Assembly: GCF_022878925.1 (NCBI RefSeq)
Contig: NZ_CP084628.1
Location: 62,001 to 126,000 of the forward strand
Length of the DNA stretch: 64,000 nucleotides
Direction: 5' to 3'
From: Caballeronia sp. TF1N1
GTDB lineage: Bacteria; Pseudomonadota; Gammaproteobacteria; Burkholderiales; Burkholderiaceae
The stretch's first letter is position 1. The number at the start of each line of letters is the position of its first letter. Of the stretch, positions 8,476-16,486 are shown piece after piece. A model generated the notes under the pieces. That model ran no database searches, was not told the DNA's origin, and worked only from the letters and a program-made list of their open reading frames with translations. Both the position numbers and the translations under genes were made by a program.

Positions 8476-9906
8476 TCACACTCCCAGGAGACGGCGGACA
8501 TCGGTGAGACGTCCGGTCACCGCCGCGGCGGCCGCCATCGCCGGGCTCATCAGATGCGTGCGCACGCCGGGTCCCTGACGGCCCACGAAATTCCGGTTGG
8601 ATGTCGAAGCGCAGCGCTGGCCGGGTTCGGCAATATCGCCGTTGGTCGCGAGACACATCGAACAGCCGGGATAGCGCCACTGAAAACCCGCTTCCATGAA
8701 GATGCGGTCGAGCCCTTCCGCTTCCGCCTGCGCACGCACTTCATGCGAACCCGGCACGACCCACGCTTCCACGCTCGGCGCGATATGACGGCCGCGCGCC
8801 ACTTCCGCCGCGCTGCGCATGTCCTCGATGCGCCCGTTGGTGCACGAGCCGATGAACACCCGGTCGATCGCGACGCCTTCGAGCGACTCGTTCGCCGCGA
8901 GGCCCATGTAGTCGAGCGCACGCGACATCGCCGCGCGCAGGTCGGGATCGGGCTGCTCCATGGGGTCCGGTACGCGGCCGTCGATGGCGCAGGCATAGCC
9001 GGGCGTGGTGCCCCATGTGACCATCGGGACGATCTCGGTCACGTCGATATGCACTTCGCGATCGAACACCGCGCCTGGGTCCGTGAACAAGCCGCGCCAA
9101 GACGCGAGCGCCCTTTGCCACCGGTCGCCCGTGGGCGCGTAGTGCCGTCCGGCAAGATAAGCGAAGGTGGTTTCGTCCGGGGCGATCATGCCGGCGCGAC
9201 CGCCCGCCTCGATGGTCATGTTGCAGAGCGTCAACCGCCCTTCCATCGACAAGCCGGCGATGGCGGAGCCGGCATATTCGATCACGTGTCCCGTCGCGCC
9301 AGCCACGCCGATTCGCGCGATGACCGCGAGAATCAGGTCCTTTGCGGTGACGCCCGAACCTGGCATGCCGTCGAGCGTAATACGCATGTTGCGCGACTTG
9401 CGCTGCCACAGGCATTGCGTGGCGAGCACGTGAGCCACTTCGGTGGCGCCGATACCGAAGGCCAGCGCGCCCATCGCGCCATGCGTGGACGTGTGGCTGT
9501 CGGCGCAAACGACGGTCATGCCGGGCAGACTCAGGCCCTGCTCCGGCCCGACCACGTGGACGATGCCGCGCCGCGTGTCGTTCATGTCGAACAGGGTGAT
9601 GCGCGATTCGTTGGCGTCGCGTTGCAGCGACTCGATCATGGCGCGCCGTTCGAGGTCGGTCACCGCCGCGATATCGTTCGCCGTGCTGGAAACGTAGTGA
9701 TCCGGCGTGCCGAAAATGCGCTCGGGCGAACGCGGCTTGAGCCCGCGCTGGCGCAACAGGTCGAACGACTGCGCGGTGACATCGTGAATGTAATGACGAT
9801 CGACGTAGAGGAGATCCTGCCCGTCGTCGCGGGACATCACGCGGTGGCTGTCCCAGATCTTGTCGTAAAGCGTGCGTGGACCCGCGCTAACCTGATCGAG
9901 TTGCAT
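8476..9906 (-). CDS. leuC: 3-isopropylmalate dehydratase large subunit (LeuC)
   Basis: The 476-aa aconitase-superfamily catalytic subunit begins TLYDKIWDSH. Its three [4Fe-4S] cysteines are in IGSCTNGR and in GCSMC (two). VCADSHTSTHGAMGALAFGIG is the conserved core. It dehydrates and rehydrates 2-isopropylmalate to the 3-isomer, or acts on related alkylmalates. I use the ATG at 9906; a TTG at 9927 in the same frame is the alternative. It lies downstream of, and on the same strand as, a LysR gene, as in many regulated catabolic or leucine clusters. Confidence 0.88.
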   Translation of the reverse strand: MQLDQVSAGPRTLYDKIWDSHRVMSRDDGQDLLYVDRHYIHDVTAQSFDLLRQRGLKPRSPERIFGTPDHYVSSTANDIAAVTDLERRAMIESLQRDANESRITLFDMNDTRRGIVHVVGPEQGLSLPGMTVVCADSHTSTHGAMGALAFGIGATEVAHVLATQCLWQRKSRNMRITLDGMPGSGVTAKDLILAVIARIGVAGATGHVIEYAGSAIAGLSMEGRLTLCNMTIEAGGRAGMIAPDETTFAYLAGRHYAPTGDRWQRALASWRGLFTDPGAVFDREVHIDVTEIVPMVTWGTTPGYACAIDGRVPDPMEQPDPDLRAAMSRALDYMGLAANESLEGVAIDRVFIGSCTNGRIEDMRSAAEVARGRHIAPSVEAWVVPGSHEVRAQAEAEGLDRIFMEAGFQWRYPGCSMCLATNGDIAEPGQRCASTSNRNFVGRQGPGVRTHLMSPAMAAAAAVTGRLTDVRRLLGV

Positions 9907-10030
9907 TGCTTCGTCTCGCTCCGTCAAATGACCGCCTCGTCAGGCGCGGTGCAGTTTTGTTGTCGGTGGCTGTTTGAGAAGCATCTTGCATCAGGCCGGC
10001 TGGCTTGGACGTGGTCATTTGGCAAGGCAC

Positions 10031-10047
10031 CATCGCCAATGGCGATG
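10031..10047. repeat. 17-bp perfect hairpin palindrome
   Basis: CATCGCC, the loop AAT and GGCGATG form a perfect 7-bp stem in the LysR-leuC gap, seven bases beyond the LysR stop codon. Neither side has a T-run. It may be a weak terminator or attenuator separating LysR from leuCDB, or an operator. Confidence 0.4.
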
Positions 10048-10053
10048 ACAAAG

Positions 10054-10992
10054 CTACGTCGAACGGCTGACGCCATGCGCGTTCAGCACGTCGCGCAGGA
10101 TCTCGACGAAGCGCCGGGCCGCGTTCGACAGCGGCTCGACGTGCGAATAGATGAGACTCGCGGTCAGCCGATGCTCGGCTTCGGCGCGCAACGGCACGAC
10201 ATCGAGCAGGTCTCGCATGGCGGAATCGATGCAGAACGGATCGACCACCGCCACGCCGACGCCTTCCCTCGCGAGCGTGCAGGCGCTGATGGCCGAGCGC
10301 ACGCGCACGACCGGCTCCGGCCGCCGCTCGTTCCTGAATACGTGCCCGACGATCCGTCCGAGCGGCGTGTCCTGCTCGTAATCGATCCACGGCATGGCGG
10401 CGACCTGTTTCGGGTCGAGCGCACGCCGCCGGGCCAGCGCGCCTTTTTTCGCGACACAGAGAAGCCGTCCGCTTGCAATCGGCATGGTGACGAGGTTCGG
10501 GTGCTCGACGGCGAACATCGATACGCCGATGCAGTTCTTGCCGAACAGCACGCGAGGCACGAGATGGTTGTGCGTGAGCGGTTCGAACTGAATGGGCAAC
10601 TGCTGGAATTCGGCGTGGAATCGTGCAATGGCGAGCGGCACGAGATGCACGCCGAGACTCGGGCTGCATACGATGTTGAGCTTGCCGCTCGTGCCGTCGG
10701 CGAGAGAACGGACGAGATTATCGACGCGCTCGATGCCTTCATACGCGCGCATGACTTCGTCGAAGATACGTTTTGCCTCGGGCGTCGGATAGAGCCGGCC
10801 GCGCATGCGTTCGAAGAGCAAGAACCCGAGTCGGCTTTCCGTCACCTGCAAGACACGGCTCACGGAGGGCTGCGCCACATACAGCGAACGCGCGGCCTCG
10901 CTGATGGAACCCGTCATCATGATCGCGCGGAATACCTCGATCTGCCGCAGGCTCATGGTGCGCGTGTTGGGAATTTCCTCGTCGTAGTTCAT
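10054..10992 (-). CDS. LysR-family transcriptional regulator
   Basis: The 312-aa LysR protein has its DNA-binding helix-turn-helix at about residues 13-72 (GSISEAARSLYVAQPSVSRV) and an effector domain from about 100 to 300. It is divergent from the hydantoin operon starting at 11202 and lies upstream of leuCDB on the same strand, so it could control either set. The 209-base divergent gap contains an interrupted palindrome that fits the LysR T-N11-A pattern, which favours the hydantoin operon as target (inference). Confidence 0.87.
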   Translation of the reverse strand: MNYDEEIPNTRTMSLRQIEVFRAIMMTGSISEAARSLYVAQPSVSRVLQVTESRLGFLLFERMRGRLYPTPEAKRIFDEVMRAYEGIERVDNLVRSLADGTSGKLNIVCSPSLGVHLVPLAIARFHAEFQQLPIQFEPLTHNHLVPRVLFGKNCIGVSMFAVEHPNLVTMPIASGRLLCVAKKGALARRRALDPKQVAAMPWIDYEQDTPLGRIVGHVFRNERRPEPVVRVRSAISACTLAREGVGVAVVDPFCIDSAMRDLLDVVPLRAEAEHRLTASLIYSHVEPLSNAARRFVEILRDVLNAHGVSRST

Positions 10993-11118
10993 GGGCTTGG
11001 TCGTTGTTCATCGCGCCGTCATGTTGCCGCGCCGCCGCTTTCGGATGTAAGTGAACCGCCCGCAGTGTAGCGCGGGCACCGCCGCGCGACGAATCCATGC
11101 AGCGCGTCTATGGGATAC

Positions 11119-11135
11119 GAAATTTGAACTATTTC
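11119..11135. promoter_or_regulatory. Candidate LysR operator in the divergent promoter
   Basis: The sequence GAAAT-N7-ATTTC is a perfect interrupted dyad in the AT-rich middle of the intergenic region between the minus-strand LysR gene (start 10992) and the hydantoin operon (start 11202). Position and symmetry fit a LysR-type box. Confidence 0.45.
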
Positions 11136-11201
11136 ACGGCGAATATCGACGTTGCTATGGTTCGTTCTAGTCGAGCCCCGCGAAGAGAGTCGATCCGAGC
11201 C

Positions 11202-11879
11202 ATGCCCAAGCTTATCCATTTCCTGAATCCGAACGGTCTCGCCACCGTCACGCGCGAGATCGAAAAGACCGTGTGCGCGCTTCGAGGCGCGGACGACGCG
11301 CCCGTTTGCTTCGAGACGCTTTTCGCGGTCGACGGCGGCATCGAAACCCAGCGCGATGCCGACCGCGCCGCCGTCGCCGTGGCCGAGTACGTCGCGCGGC
11401 ATGAAGCGTCGGCGAGTGCGTTCGTCATCGCGTGCTACAGCGATCCCGGCTTGCACGCCGCGCGCGAACTCACGCAACAGCCGGTGCTAGGCATCGGTGC
11501 CGCGGCCATGGGCGTCGCGCTTGCGCGCGGGTCGCGCATCGGCGTGATCGCGGCGAGCACGCACGGCATGCCGCGTCACTGGCGGTCTTATCATGCGGCG
11601 CGCATCGCACAGACGGTCGCGGGAGAGCGCGCCGTGAATCTTGGCGTGGCCGAATCGGGCAACCGAGACGCCGCGCTCGACAAGCTCATCGCGACCGGCC
11701 GCGCGCTGTGTGACGAAGATGGCGCCGATGTCATCGTGCTCGGCTGCGCGGGCATGACGCCGCTTCGCGCCGATATCGAAGCGGCGCTCGGCGTGCCGGT
11801 AATCGATCCGTGCTCGACGGCCGCCTCGCTCGCCTTCGCCATCTGTCGCGAGCGGCAGGACCCATGGCGTCCGACATGA
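11202..11879 (+). CDS. Asp/Glu/hydantoin racemase family protein
   Basis: The 225-aa cofactor-independent racemase has the two catalytic Cys motifs expected for the Asp/Glu/hydantoin racemase superfamily: ACYSDPG in the N-terminal half and LGCAGMT in the C-terminal half. The HLNPNG start is typical of hydantoin racemases (HyuE type), which racemise 5-monosubstituted hydantoins so both enantiomers can be consumed. I start at the ATG at 11202 (MPKLIHFLNPNG); the open frame extends upstream to 11097 but that part looks non-coding. The stop overlaps the next gene's ATG (ATGA). It is the first gene of the hydantoin operon. Confidence 0.82.
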   Translation: MPKLIHFLNPNGLATVTREIEKTVCALRGADDAPVCFETLFAVDGGIETQRDADRAAVAVAEYVARHEASASAFVIACYSDPGLHAARELTQQPVLGIGAAAMGVALARGSRIGVIAASTHGMPRHWRSYHAARIAQTVAGERAVNLGVAESGNRDAALDKLIATGRALCDEDGADVIVLGCAGMTPLRADIEAALGVPVIDPCSTAASLAFAICRERQDPWRPT

Positions 11880-12649
11880 ACGCCGCACTCATTGCGCTTC
11901 CGCGTCTCGGTGTGCTTGGCGGCATGGGGCCGCTCGCCACCGCCGACTTTCTCGTCAAGCTGATTCAGGCGACGCCCGCCGCGTCCGATCAAGAGCATAT
12001 GCCGGTCATCGTGCATAACGTGCCGCAAGTACCCGATCGCAGCACGGCCTTTCTCGCGGGATCGGACGCGCCCTGGCCGCATCTGCTCGACGGCCTGCGC
12101 ACGCTCGAAGCGGCCGGTTGCGCGGCCATCGCGATTCCTTGCAATACGGCGCACGTCTGGCACGAGCGGCTCGCGCAGGAGACGGCACGGCCGGTGCTGC
12201 ATATCGGCGAGGCAGCGCTTCGAGCGCTTGCGGTGAAGTGCCCCGGTGCGCGGCGAGTCGGCATGCTCGCGACGACAGCGACGCTCAAAGCGCGCATCTA
12301 TCACGATCAACTGGCTGCAAGCGGCATAGACGCGATCGAACCGGGTCAGATGTCGCAGACGACGCAGGTCATGGGCGCAATCGCCGCCGTGAAAGGCGGG
12401 AGAATCGACGAAGCGCGTGCGTGGCTCAAAAGCGCCGCTCATGCACTGATCGATCGCGGCGCCGACGCGTTGCTCATGGCGTGCACGGAAATTCCGGTGG
12501 CGCTGGCGGGCGTTGCGCTCGACGTACCCGCAATCGACCCGACCGAAGCGCTCGCGCGTGCAAGCGTCGACTGGTGGCTCGCCGCGCGCGAGCGAACCAA
12601 CACCTCTGAATTCTCAAGCGGACAAAAGACATGCAGCAATTTGATCTGA
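11876..12649 (+). CDS. Aspartate/glutamate racemase family protein
   Basis: The protein of about 257 aa has the signature GVLGGMGPLATADFLVKLI, catalytic IPCNTAHVW and MACTEIPVAL. These mark a PLP-independent aspartate-type racemase. I chose the ATG at 11876, which overlaps the upstream stop as ATGA; an in-frame ATG at 11864 is also possible. Its last 19 bases overlap the hydantoinase gene. Two racemases of different subfamilies in one operon suggest one acts on the hydantoin and the other on the N-carbamoyl or free amino acid (inference). Confidence 0.82.
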   Translation: MNAALIALPRLGVLGGMGPLATADFLVKLIQATPAASDQEHMPVIVHNVPQVPDRSTAFLAGSDAPWPHLLDGLRTLEAAGCAAIAIPCNTAHVWHERLAQETARPVLHIGEAALRALAVKCPGARRVGMLATTATLKARIYHDQLAASGIDAIEPGQMSQTTQVMGAIAAVKGGRIDEARAWLKSAAHALIDRGADALLMACTEIPVALAGVALDVPAIDPTEALARASVDWWLAARERTNTSEFSSGQKTCSNLI

Positions 12650-14157
12650 CCATACGTCATGGACTCGTCGCGTCGGACGAGGCAGTCTTCGAGGCGGACG
12701 TCGGCGTGGTCGGCGACCGGATCGTCGAAGTGGCGCGCGGCCTGCCCGCAGGCAAACGCGATATCGACGCGACCGGACGCTACGTGCTGCCGGGCGGTAT
12801 CGACACGCACTGTCACGTCGAGCAACGCTCGGGCATGGGAATCATGGGCGCCGACGACTGGTACTCCGCAAGCGTCGCGGCGGCCCACGGCGGCACCACC
12901 ATGATCGTACCGTTCGCCGCGCAGCATCGCGGACAATCGCTCAAACAAGTGGCCGAAGACTACGCGGCGCTCGCGCGGGCAAAGTCGGTGATCGACTATA
13001 GCTATCACCTGATTGTCTCGGAGACGGACCACCGCACGCTTCAGGAAGATCTCGTCGAGCAGATTCGCCGGGGCATCACGTCGTTCAAGGTCTACATGAC
13101 CTACGATCAATTGAAGATCGACGACTACCAGATGCTCGACGTGCTGGCTCTCGCCGCACGCGAACGCGCGCTCGTGATGGTACATGCCGAAAACAACGAC
13201 GTGATCCGCTGGGTCTCGCAAAAGCTGCTCGAAAGCGGCCGCACCGCGCCGAAGTACCACGCGACGAGTCACGTGGCGCTGGCGGAATCCGAAGCGACGA
13301 ATCGCGTGATCCAGCTCGCCAGGCTTTTCGACGCGCCCGTGCTCATCGTTCACGTGTCCGCGCAGGACGCGCTCGCGACCATCGGCGCGGCGCAGCGCAT
13401 GGGCGCGCAAGTGTACGGCGAGACCTGTCCGCACTATCTGCTGCTCACCGAAGACGCGATGGACCTTCCCGGAGTCGAAGGCGCGAAATATTGCTGCAGC
13501 CCACCGCTGCGCGACGCGAACGCTCAGCAAGCCTTGTGGGCGGCGCTGAAGGCGGGCGTGTTGCAGACGGTGTCGTCGGATCATGCGCCGTATCGCTTCG
13601 ACGAATCCGGCAAGCTGCCGCATGGCGAAGCCACCACGTTCAAGCAGATGGCCAACGGCATGCCCGGACTCGAAGTGCGCCTGCCGCTGCTGTTCTCCGA
13701 AGGCGTTCACAAGGGGCGCATGACGCTGCCCGAGTTCGTCGCGCTGAGTTCGACGAATCATGCGCGCATGTACGGCATCGCGCCGCGCAAAGGGCTGATC
13801 GAAGCGGGCGCGGATGCGGACATGGCGGTTTGGGACCCACACCATGAAGTCGTGCTGACAGCCTCCGCATTGCACGATCGCGTGGGCTACACGCCCTACG
13901 AGGGGACGAAGGTAACGGGCTGGCCGCGCACGGTGGTGAGCGCGGGCCGCGTGATCGTCGATGACGCCGGCTTTCATGCCGAACCCGGCAGCGGCCGCTT
14001 CATTGCACGCTCGACGCCGTTGCCCTATCAGGCCACGCGCGAAGTCTCCGCGAGCGGCCGGTTTTTCCGCGCGCTTGCCGACGCCGGGACAGGCGCTCTC
14101 CACCCGTCTTTCGGATACCCCGAACATCAACACCCGGAACAAAAGAGGAAGTCATGA
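12631..14157 (+). CDS. hydA: Dihydropyrimidinase / D-hydantoinase
   Basis: This 508-aa cyclic amidohydrolase has a binuclear metal site: His60 and His62 (DTHCH), the probably carboxylated Lys153 (TSFKVYMTYD), His186 (MVHAENND), His241 (LIVHVS) and Asp in SSDHAPYRF. It opens dihydropyrimidines or 5-substituted hydantoins to N-carbamoyl amino acids. The length is slightly above typical (about 460-490) because of a C-terminal extension. The ATG lies inside the end of the racemase gene. The following gene starts at its stop (ATGA), so the operon is translationally coupled. Confidence 0.9.
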   Translation: MQQFDLTIRHGLVASDEAVFEADVGVVGDRIVEVARGLPAGKRDIDATGRYVLPGGIDTHCHVEQRSGMGIMGADDWYSASVAAAHGGTTMIVPFAAQHRGQSLKQVAEDYAALARAKSVIDYSYHLIVSETDHRTLQEDLVEQIRRGITSFKVYMTYDQLKIDDYQMLDVLALAARERALVMVHAENNDVIRWVSQKLLESGRTAPKYHATSHVALAESEATNRVIQLARLFDAPVLIVHVSAQDALATIGAAQRMGAQVYGETCPHYLLLTEDAMDLPGVEGAKYCCSPPLRDANAQQALWAALKAGVLQTVSSDHAPYRFDESGKLPHGEATTFKQMANGMPGLEVRLPLLFSEGVHKGRMTLPEFVALSSTNHARMYGIAPRKGLIEAGADADMAVWDPHHEVVLTASALHDRVGYTPYEGTKVTGWPRTVVSAGRVIVDDAGFHAEPGSGRFIARSTPLPYQATREVSASGRFFRALADAGTGALHPSFGYPEHQHPEQKRKS

Positions 14158-15110
14158 GCAAGTCACGCAAAATCGGCCTGGCCGTCGCGCAAATGGGACC
14201 GGTCCATCTCGCAGATGACCGTCGGGCGGTCGTCGAGCGGCTCGTCGCCATGCTGCACGAAGCGAAAGCGCGCAGTGCAAAGCTGGTCGTGTTCCCGGAG
14301 CTCGCGCTCACCACGTTTTTTCCGCGCTACTGGATGAGCGAGGAAGCGGCCATGGAACGCTTCTTCGAGCGATCGATGCCGAATCCCGACGTACAGCCGC
14401 TCTTCGACGCCGCGCGCGACGCGGGCATCGGCTTCTATCTCGGCTATGCGGAACTGACGGCGCAAGGCGAGCGCTTCAATACGTCGATCATCGTCGATGA
14501 CAGCGGCAAGATCGTCGCGAAGTATCGCAAGACGCATTTGCCGGGGCATTCGGAGCACAAGCCGGACGCGCCTTTCCAGCATCTGGAAAAGAAGTTTTTC
14601 GCGGTGGGCAACTCGGGTTTTCCTGTCGTCGACACGATGGGCGCGCGCCTCGGCATGTGTATCTGCAACGACCGCCGCTGGCCGGAAACATGGCGCGCGA
14701 TGTCGCTGCAAGGCGCGGAACTCGGCGTGCTCGGCTACAACACGCCGTCCGAGAACATTCATTGGCCCGAACCGGTCCATTTGCGCATGCATACCCATCT
14801 CGTCACGTTGCAGGCGAGCGCTTATCAGAATGCGATGTGGATTGCCGCGGCCGCCAAATGCGGCAAGGAAGACGGCTTTCATATGATCGGCGGCTCGGTG
14901 ATTGTCGCGCCTTCGGGCGAGATCGCCGCGCAAAGCATGAGCGAAGACGACGAGGTGATCTTCGCGAACGTCGATCTCGCGCTCGGCGACACGTTCCGCG
15001 AGCACGTCTTCAACTTCGCGAAGCATCGGCGGCCGGAACATTACGGGCTGATCGTCGAGCGCACCGGCGCGGGCGCGCCGCTGCCGCACGATCCAGACGC
15101 GCTCAATTAA
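14154..15110 (+). CDS. N-carbamoyl-D-amino-acid hydrolase
   Basis: The 318-aa nitrilase-superfamily amidase has the Glu-Lys-Cys triad at Glu49 (VVFPELALT), Lys126 (KYRKTHLPG) and Cys171 (CICNDRRWPE). The CNDRRWPE and HLPGHSEHKP-type segments match D-carbamoylases such as that of Agrobacterium. It releases the D-amino acid, CO2 and ammonia from N-carbamoyl-D-amino acids, completing the hydantoinase route. It starts by ATGA overlap with hydA. No signal peptide is seen, so it is cytoplasmic. Confidence 0.9.
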   Translation: MSKSRKIGLAVAQMGPVHLADDRRAVVERLVAMLHEAKARSAKLVVFPELALTTFFPRYWMSEEAAMERFFERSMPNPDVQPLFDAARDAGIGFYLGYAELTAQGERFNTSIIVDDSGKIVAKYRKTHLPGHSEHKPDAPFQHLEKKFFAVGNSGFPVVDTMGARLGMCICNDRRWPETWRAMSLQGAELGVLGYNTPSENIHWPEPVHLRMHTHLVTLQASAYQNAMWIAAAAKCGKEDGFHMIGGSVIVAPSGEIAAQSMSEDDEVIFANVDLALGDTFREHVFNFAKHRRPEHYGLIVERTGAGAPLPHDPDALN

Positions 15111-15132
15111 GGCGTCCACGGGGAGACCACAC

Positions 15133-16413
15133 ATGAACGACGACATCACGCAAGATGCATCGGCGTCGGCACGGCCGGCGTCTTACGGCAGCTCGCCACA
15201 AAGCGCCACGGACAAATCGATATTCGGACCGCCGCACGTGCGCGCGCTCGTCGCATCGATTTCCGGCTACGCCATGGACGGCTTCGACCTGCTGATCCTC
15301 GGCTTCATGCTGAGCCTCATCTCGGCGGACCTTGGACTCAGCTCCGCGCAGGCGGGCTCGCTCGTTACGTGGACGCTAGTCGGCGGCGTCGCGGGTGGCA
15401 TCGGCTTCGGAATACTCAGCGATTATCTCGGCCGCGTGCGCGTGCTCACTTACACCATTTTGCTCTTTGCGCTGTTCACCGGTCTGTGCGCTTTCGCGAC
15501 CGGATACCACGACCTGCTAGCGTATCGCTTCGTGGCGGGCCTGGGACTTGGCGGCGAGTTCGGTATCGGCATGGCGCTCGCCATCGAGGCGTGGCCCGCC
15601 GAAAAGCGCGGACGCGTCTCCTCGTATGTCGGCATGGGCTGGCAGATCGGCGTGCTGATCGCGGCGCTGCTGACGCCGGTATTGTTGCCGCATATCCGCT
15701 GGCGCGGCATGTTTCTCGTGGGACTCGCGCCCGCCGTGTTGTCGTTCGTCATCCGCAAGGCGATTGGCGAACCGAAGATCTTCATCGAGAAAGCAATCAG
15801 GAGGCGGCACGAATTTCCCCTCAAGACGCTGTTTCGCGATCGGGAAACGCGACGCCGCAGCATCGGCATGATCATCATGTGTTCGGTGCAGAACTTCGGC
15901 TACTACGGTCTCATCATCTGGATGCCGGGCTATCTGACGAAGGCGTTCGGCTTCACGCTCGCCAAGTCGGCGACATGGACGGCGGCGTCGATTCTCGGCA
16001 TGCTGGTCGGCATCTGGATCTTCGGGCAGCTCGCGGACAGAATCGGCAGGAAGCCTACCTTCGTGATCTATCAGTTGGGCGCGCTCGTCATGGTGTTCGT
16101 CTACTCGCGCATGACGACGCCCGAGGCGCTACTGATTGGCGGCATGGTGGTCGGCGTGTTCGTAAACGGCATGATGGGCGGCTATGGCGCGCTCATGGCC
16201 GAGTTGTATCCGACTCATGCACGCGGCACCGCGCAGAATGTGCTGTGGAGCATCGGTCGCGCGGTCGGCGGGTTCGGACCGCTCGCGATCGGCGCGGTGG
16301 CGAGCTATTACTCGTTCGGCACGGCCATCGCGGCGCTGGCTTGTATCTATATCGTCGATGTCGTCGCGACTGTCGTGCTGATTCCGGAGTTGAAGGGCGT
16401 GGAGTTGGAGTGA
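15133..16413 (+). CDS. MFS transporter, AAHS (aromatic acid:H+ symporter)-like
   Basis: The 426-aa membrane protein has about 12 transmembrane segments. The N-terminal MDGFDLLILGFMLS is characteristic of the AAHS/sugar-porter-like MFS group; LSDYLGRVRV and LADRIGRKP are the two MFS cytoplasmic loops. RBS GGGGAG lies about eight bases before the ATG. As the last gene of the hydantoin operon it probably imports the hydantoin, dihydropyrimidine or carbamoyl substrate, or an aryl-substituted version (inference). Confidence 0.85.
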   Translation: MNDDITQDASASARPASYGSSPQSATDKSIFGPPHVRALVASISGYAMDGFDLLILGFMLSLISADLGLSSAQAGSLVTWTLVGGVAGGIGFGILSDYLGRVRVLTYTILLFALFTGLCAFATGYHDLLAYRFVAGLGLGGEFGIGMALAIEAWPAEKRGRVSSYVGMGWQIGVLIAALLTPVLLPHIRWRGMFLVGLAPAVLSFVIRKAIGEPKIFIEKAIRRRHEFPLKTLFRDRETRRRSIGMIIMCSVQNFGYYGLIIWMPGYLTKAFGFTLAKSATWTAASILGMLVGIWIFGQLADRIGRKPTFVIYQLGALVMVFVYSRMTTPEALLIGGMVVGVFVNGMMGGYGALMAELYPTHARGTAQNVLWSIGRAVGGFGPLAIGAVASYYSFGTAIAALACIYIVDVVATVVLIPELKGVELE

Positions 16414-16486
16414 GCGGACGTGACAGGCGGAAAACGCTGGCCGGCGGTCGGGATGCATCGCGAGACCGATCACACCCCGACGAGGG

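Noticed and set aside
8474..8680. N-terminal extension of leuD
   Set aside because: It overlaps leuC out of frame; LeuD of normal length starts at 8473, two bases after the leuC stop.
8554..11070. 838-codon open frame on the plus strand
   Set aside because: It runs antisense through leuC and the LysR gene. The translation is His/Arg-rich with no family motifs, typical of shadow frames in GC-rich DNA; leuC on the other strand has all its catalytic motifs.
16400..16486. Possible rho-independent terminator between the hydantoin MFS gene and rhlE
   Set aside because: Short stems can be drawn but no T-run follows on either strand.
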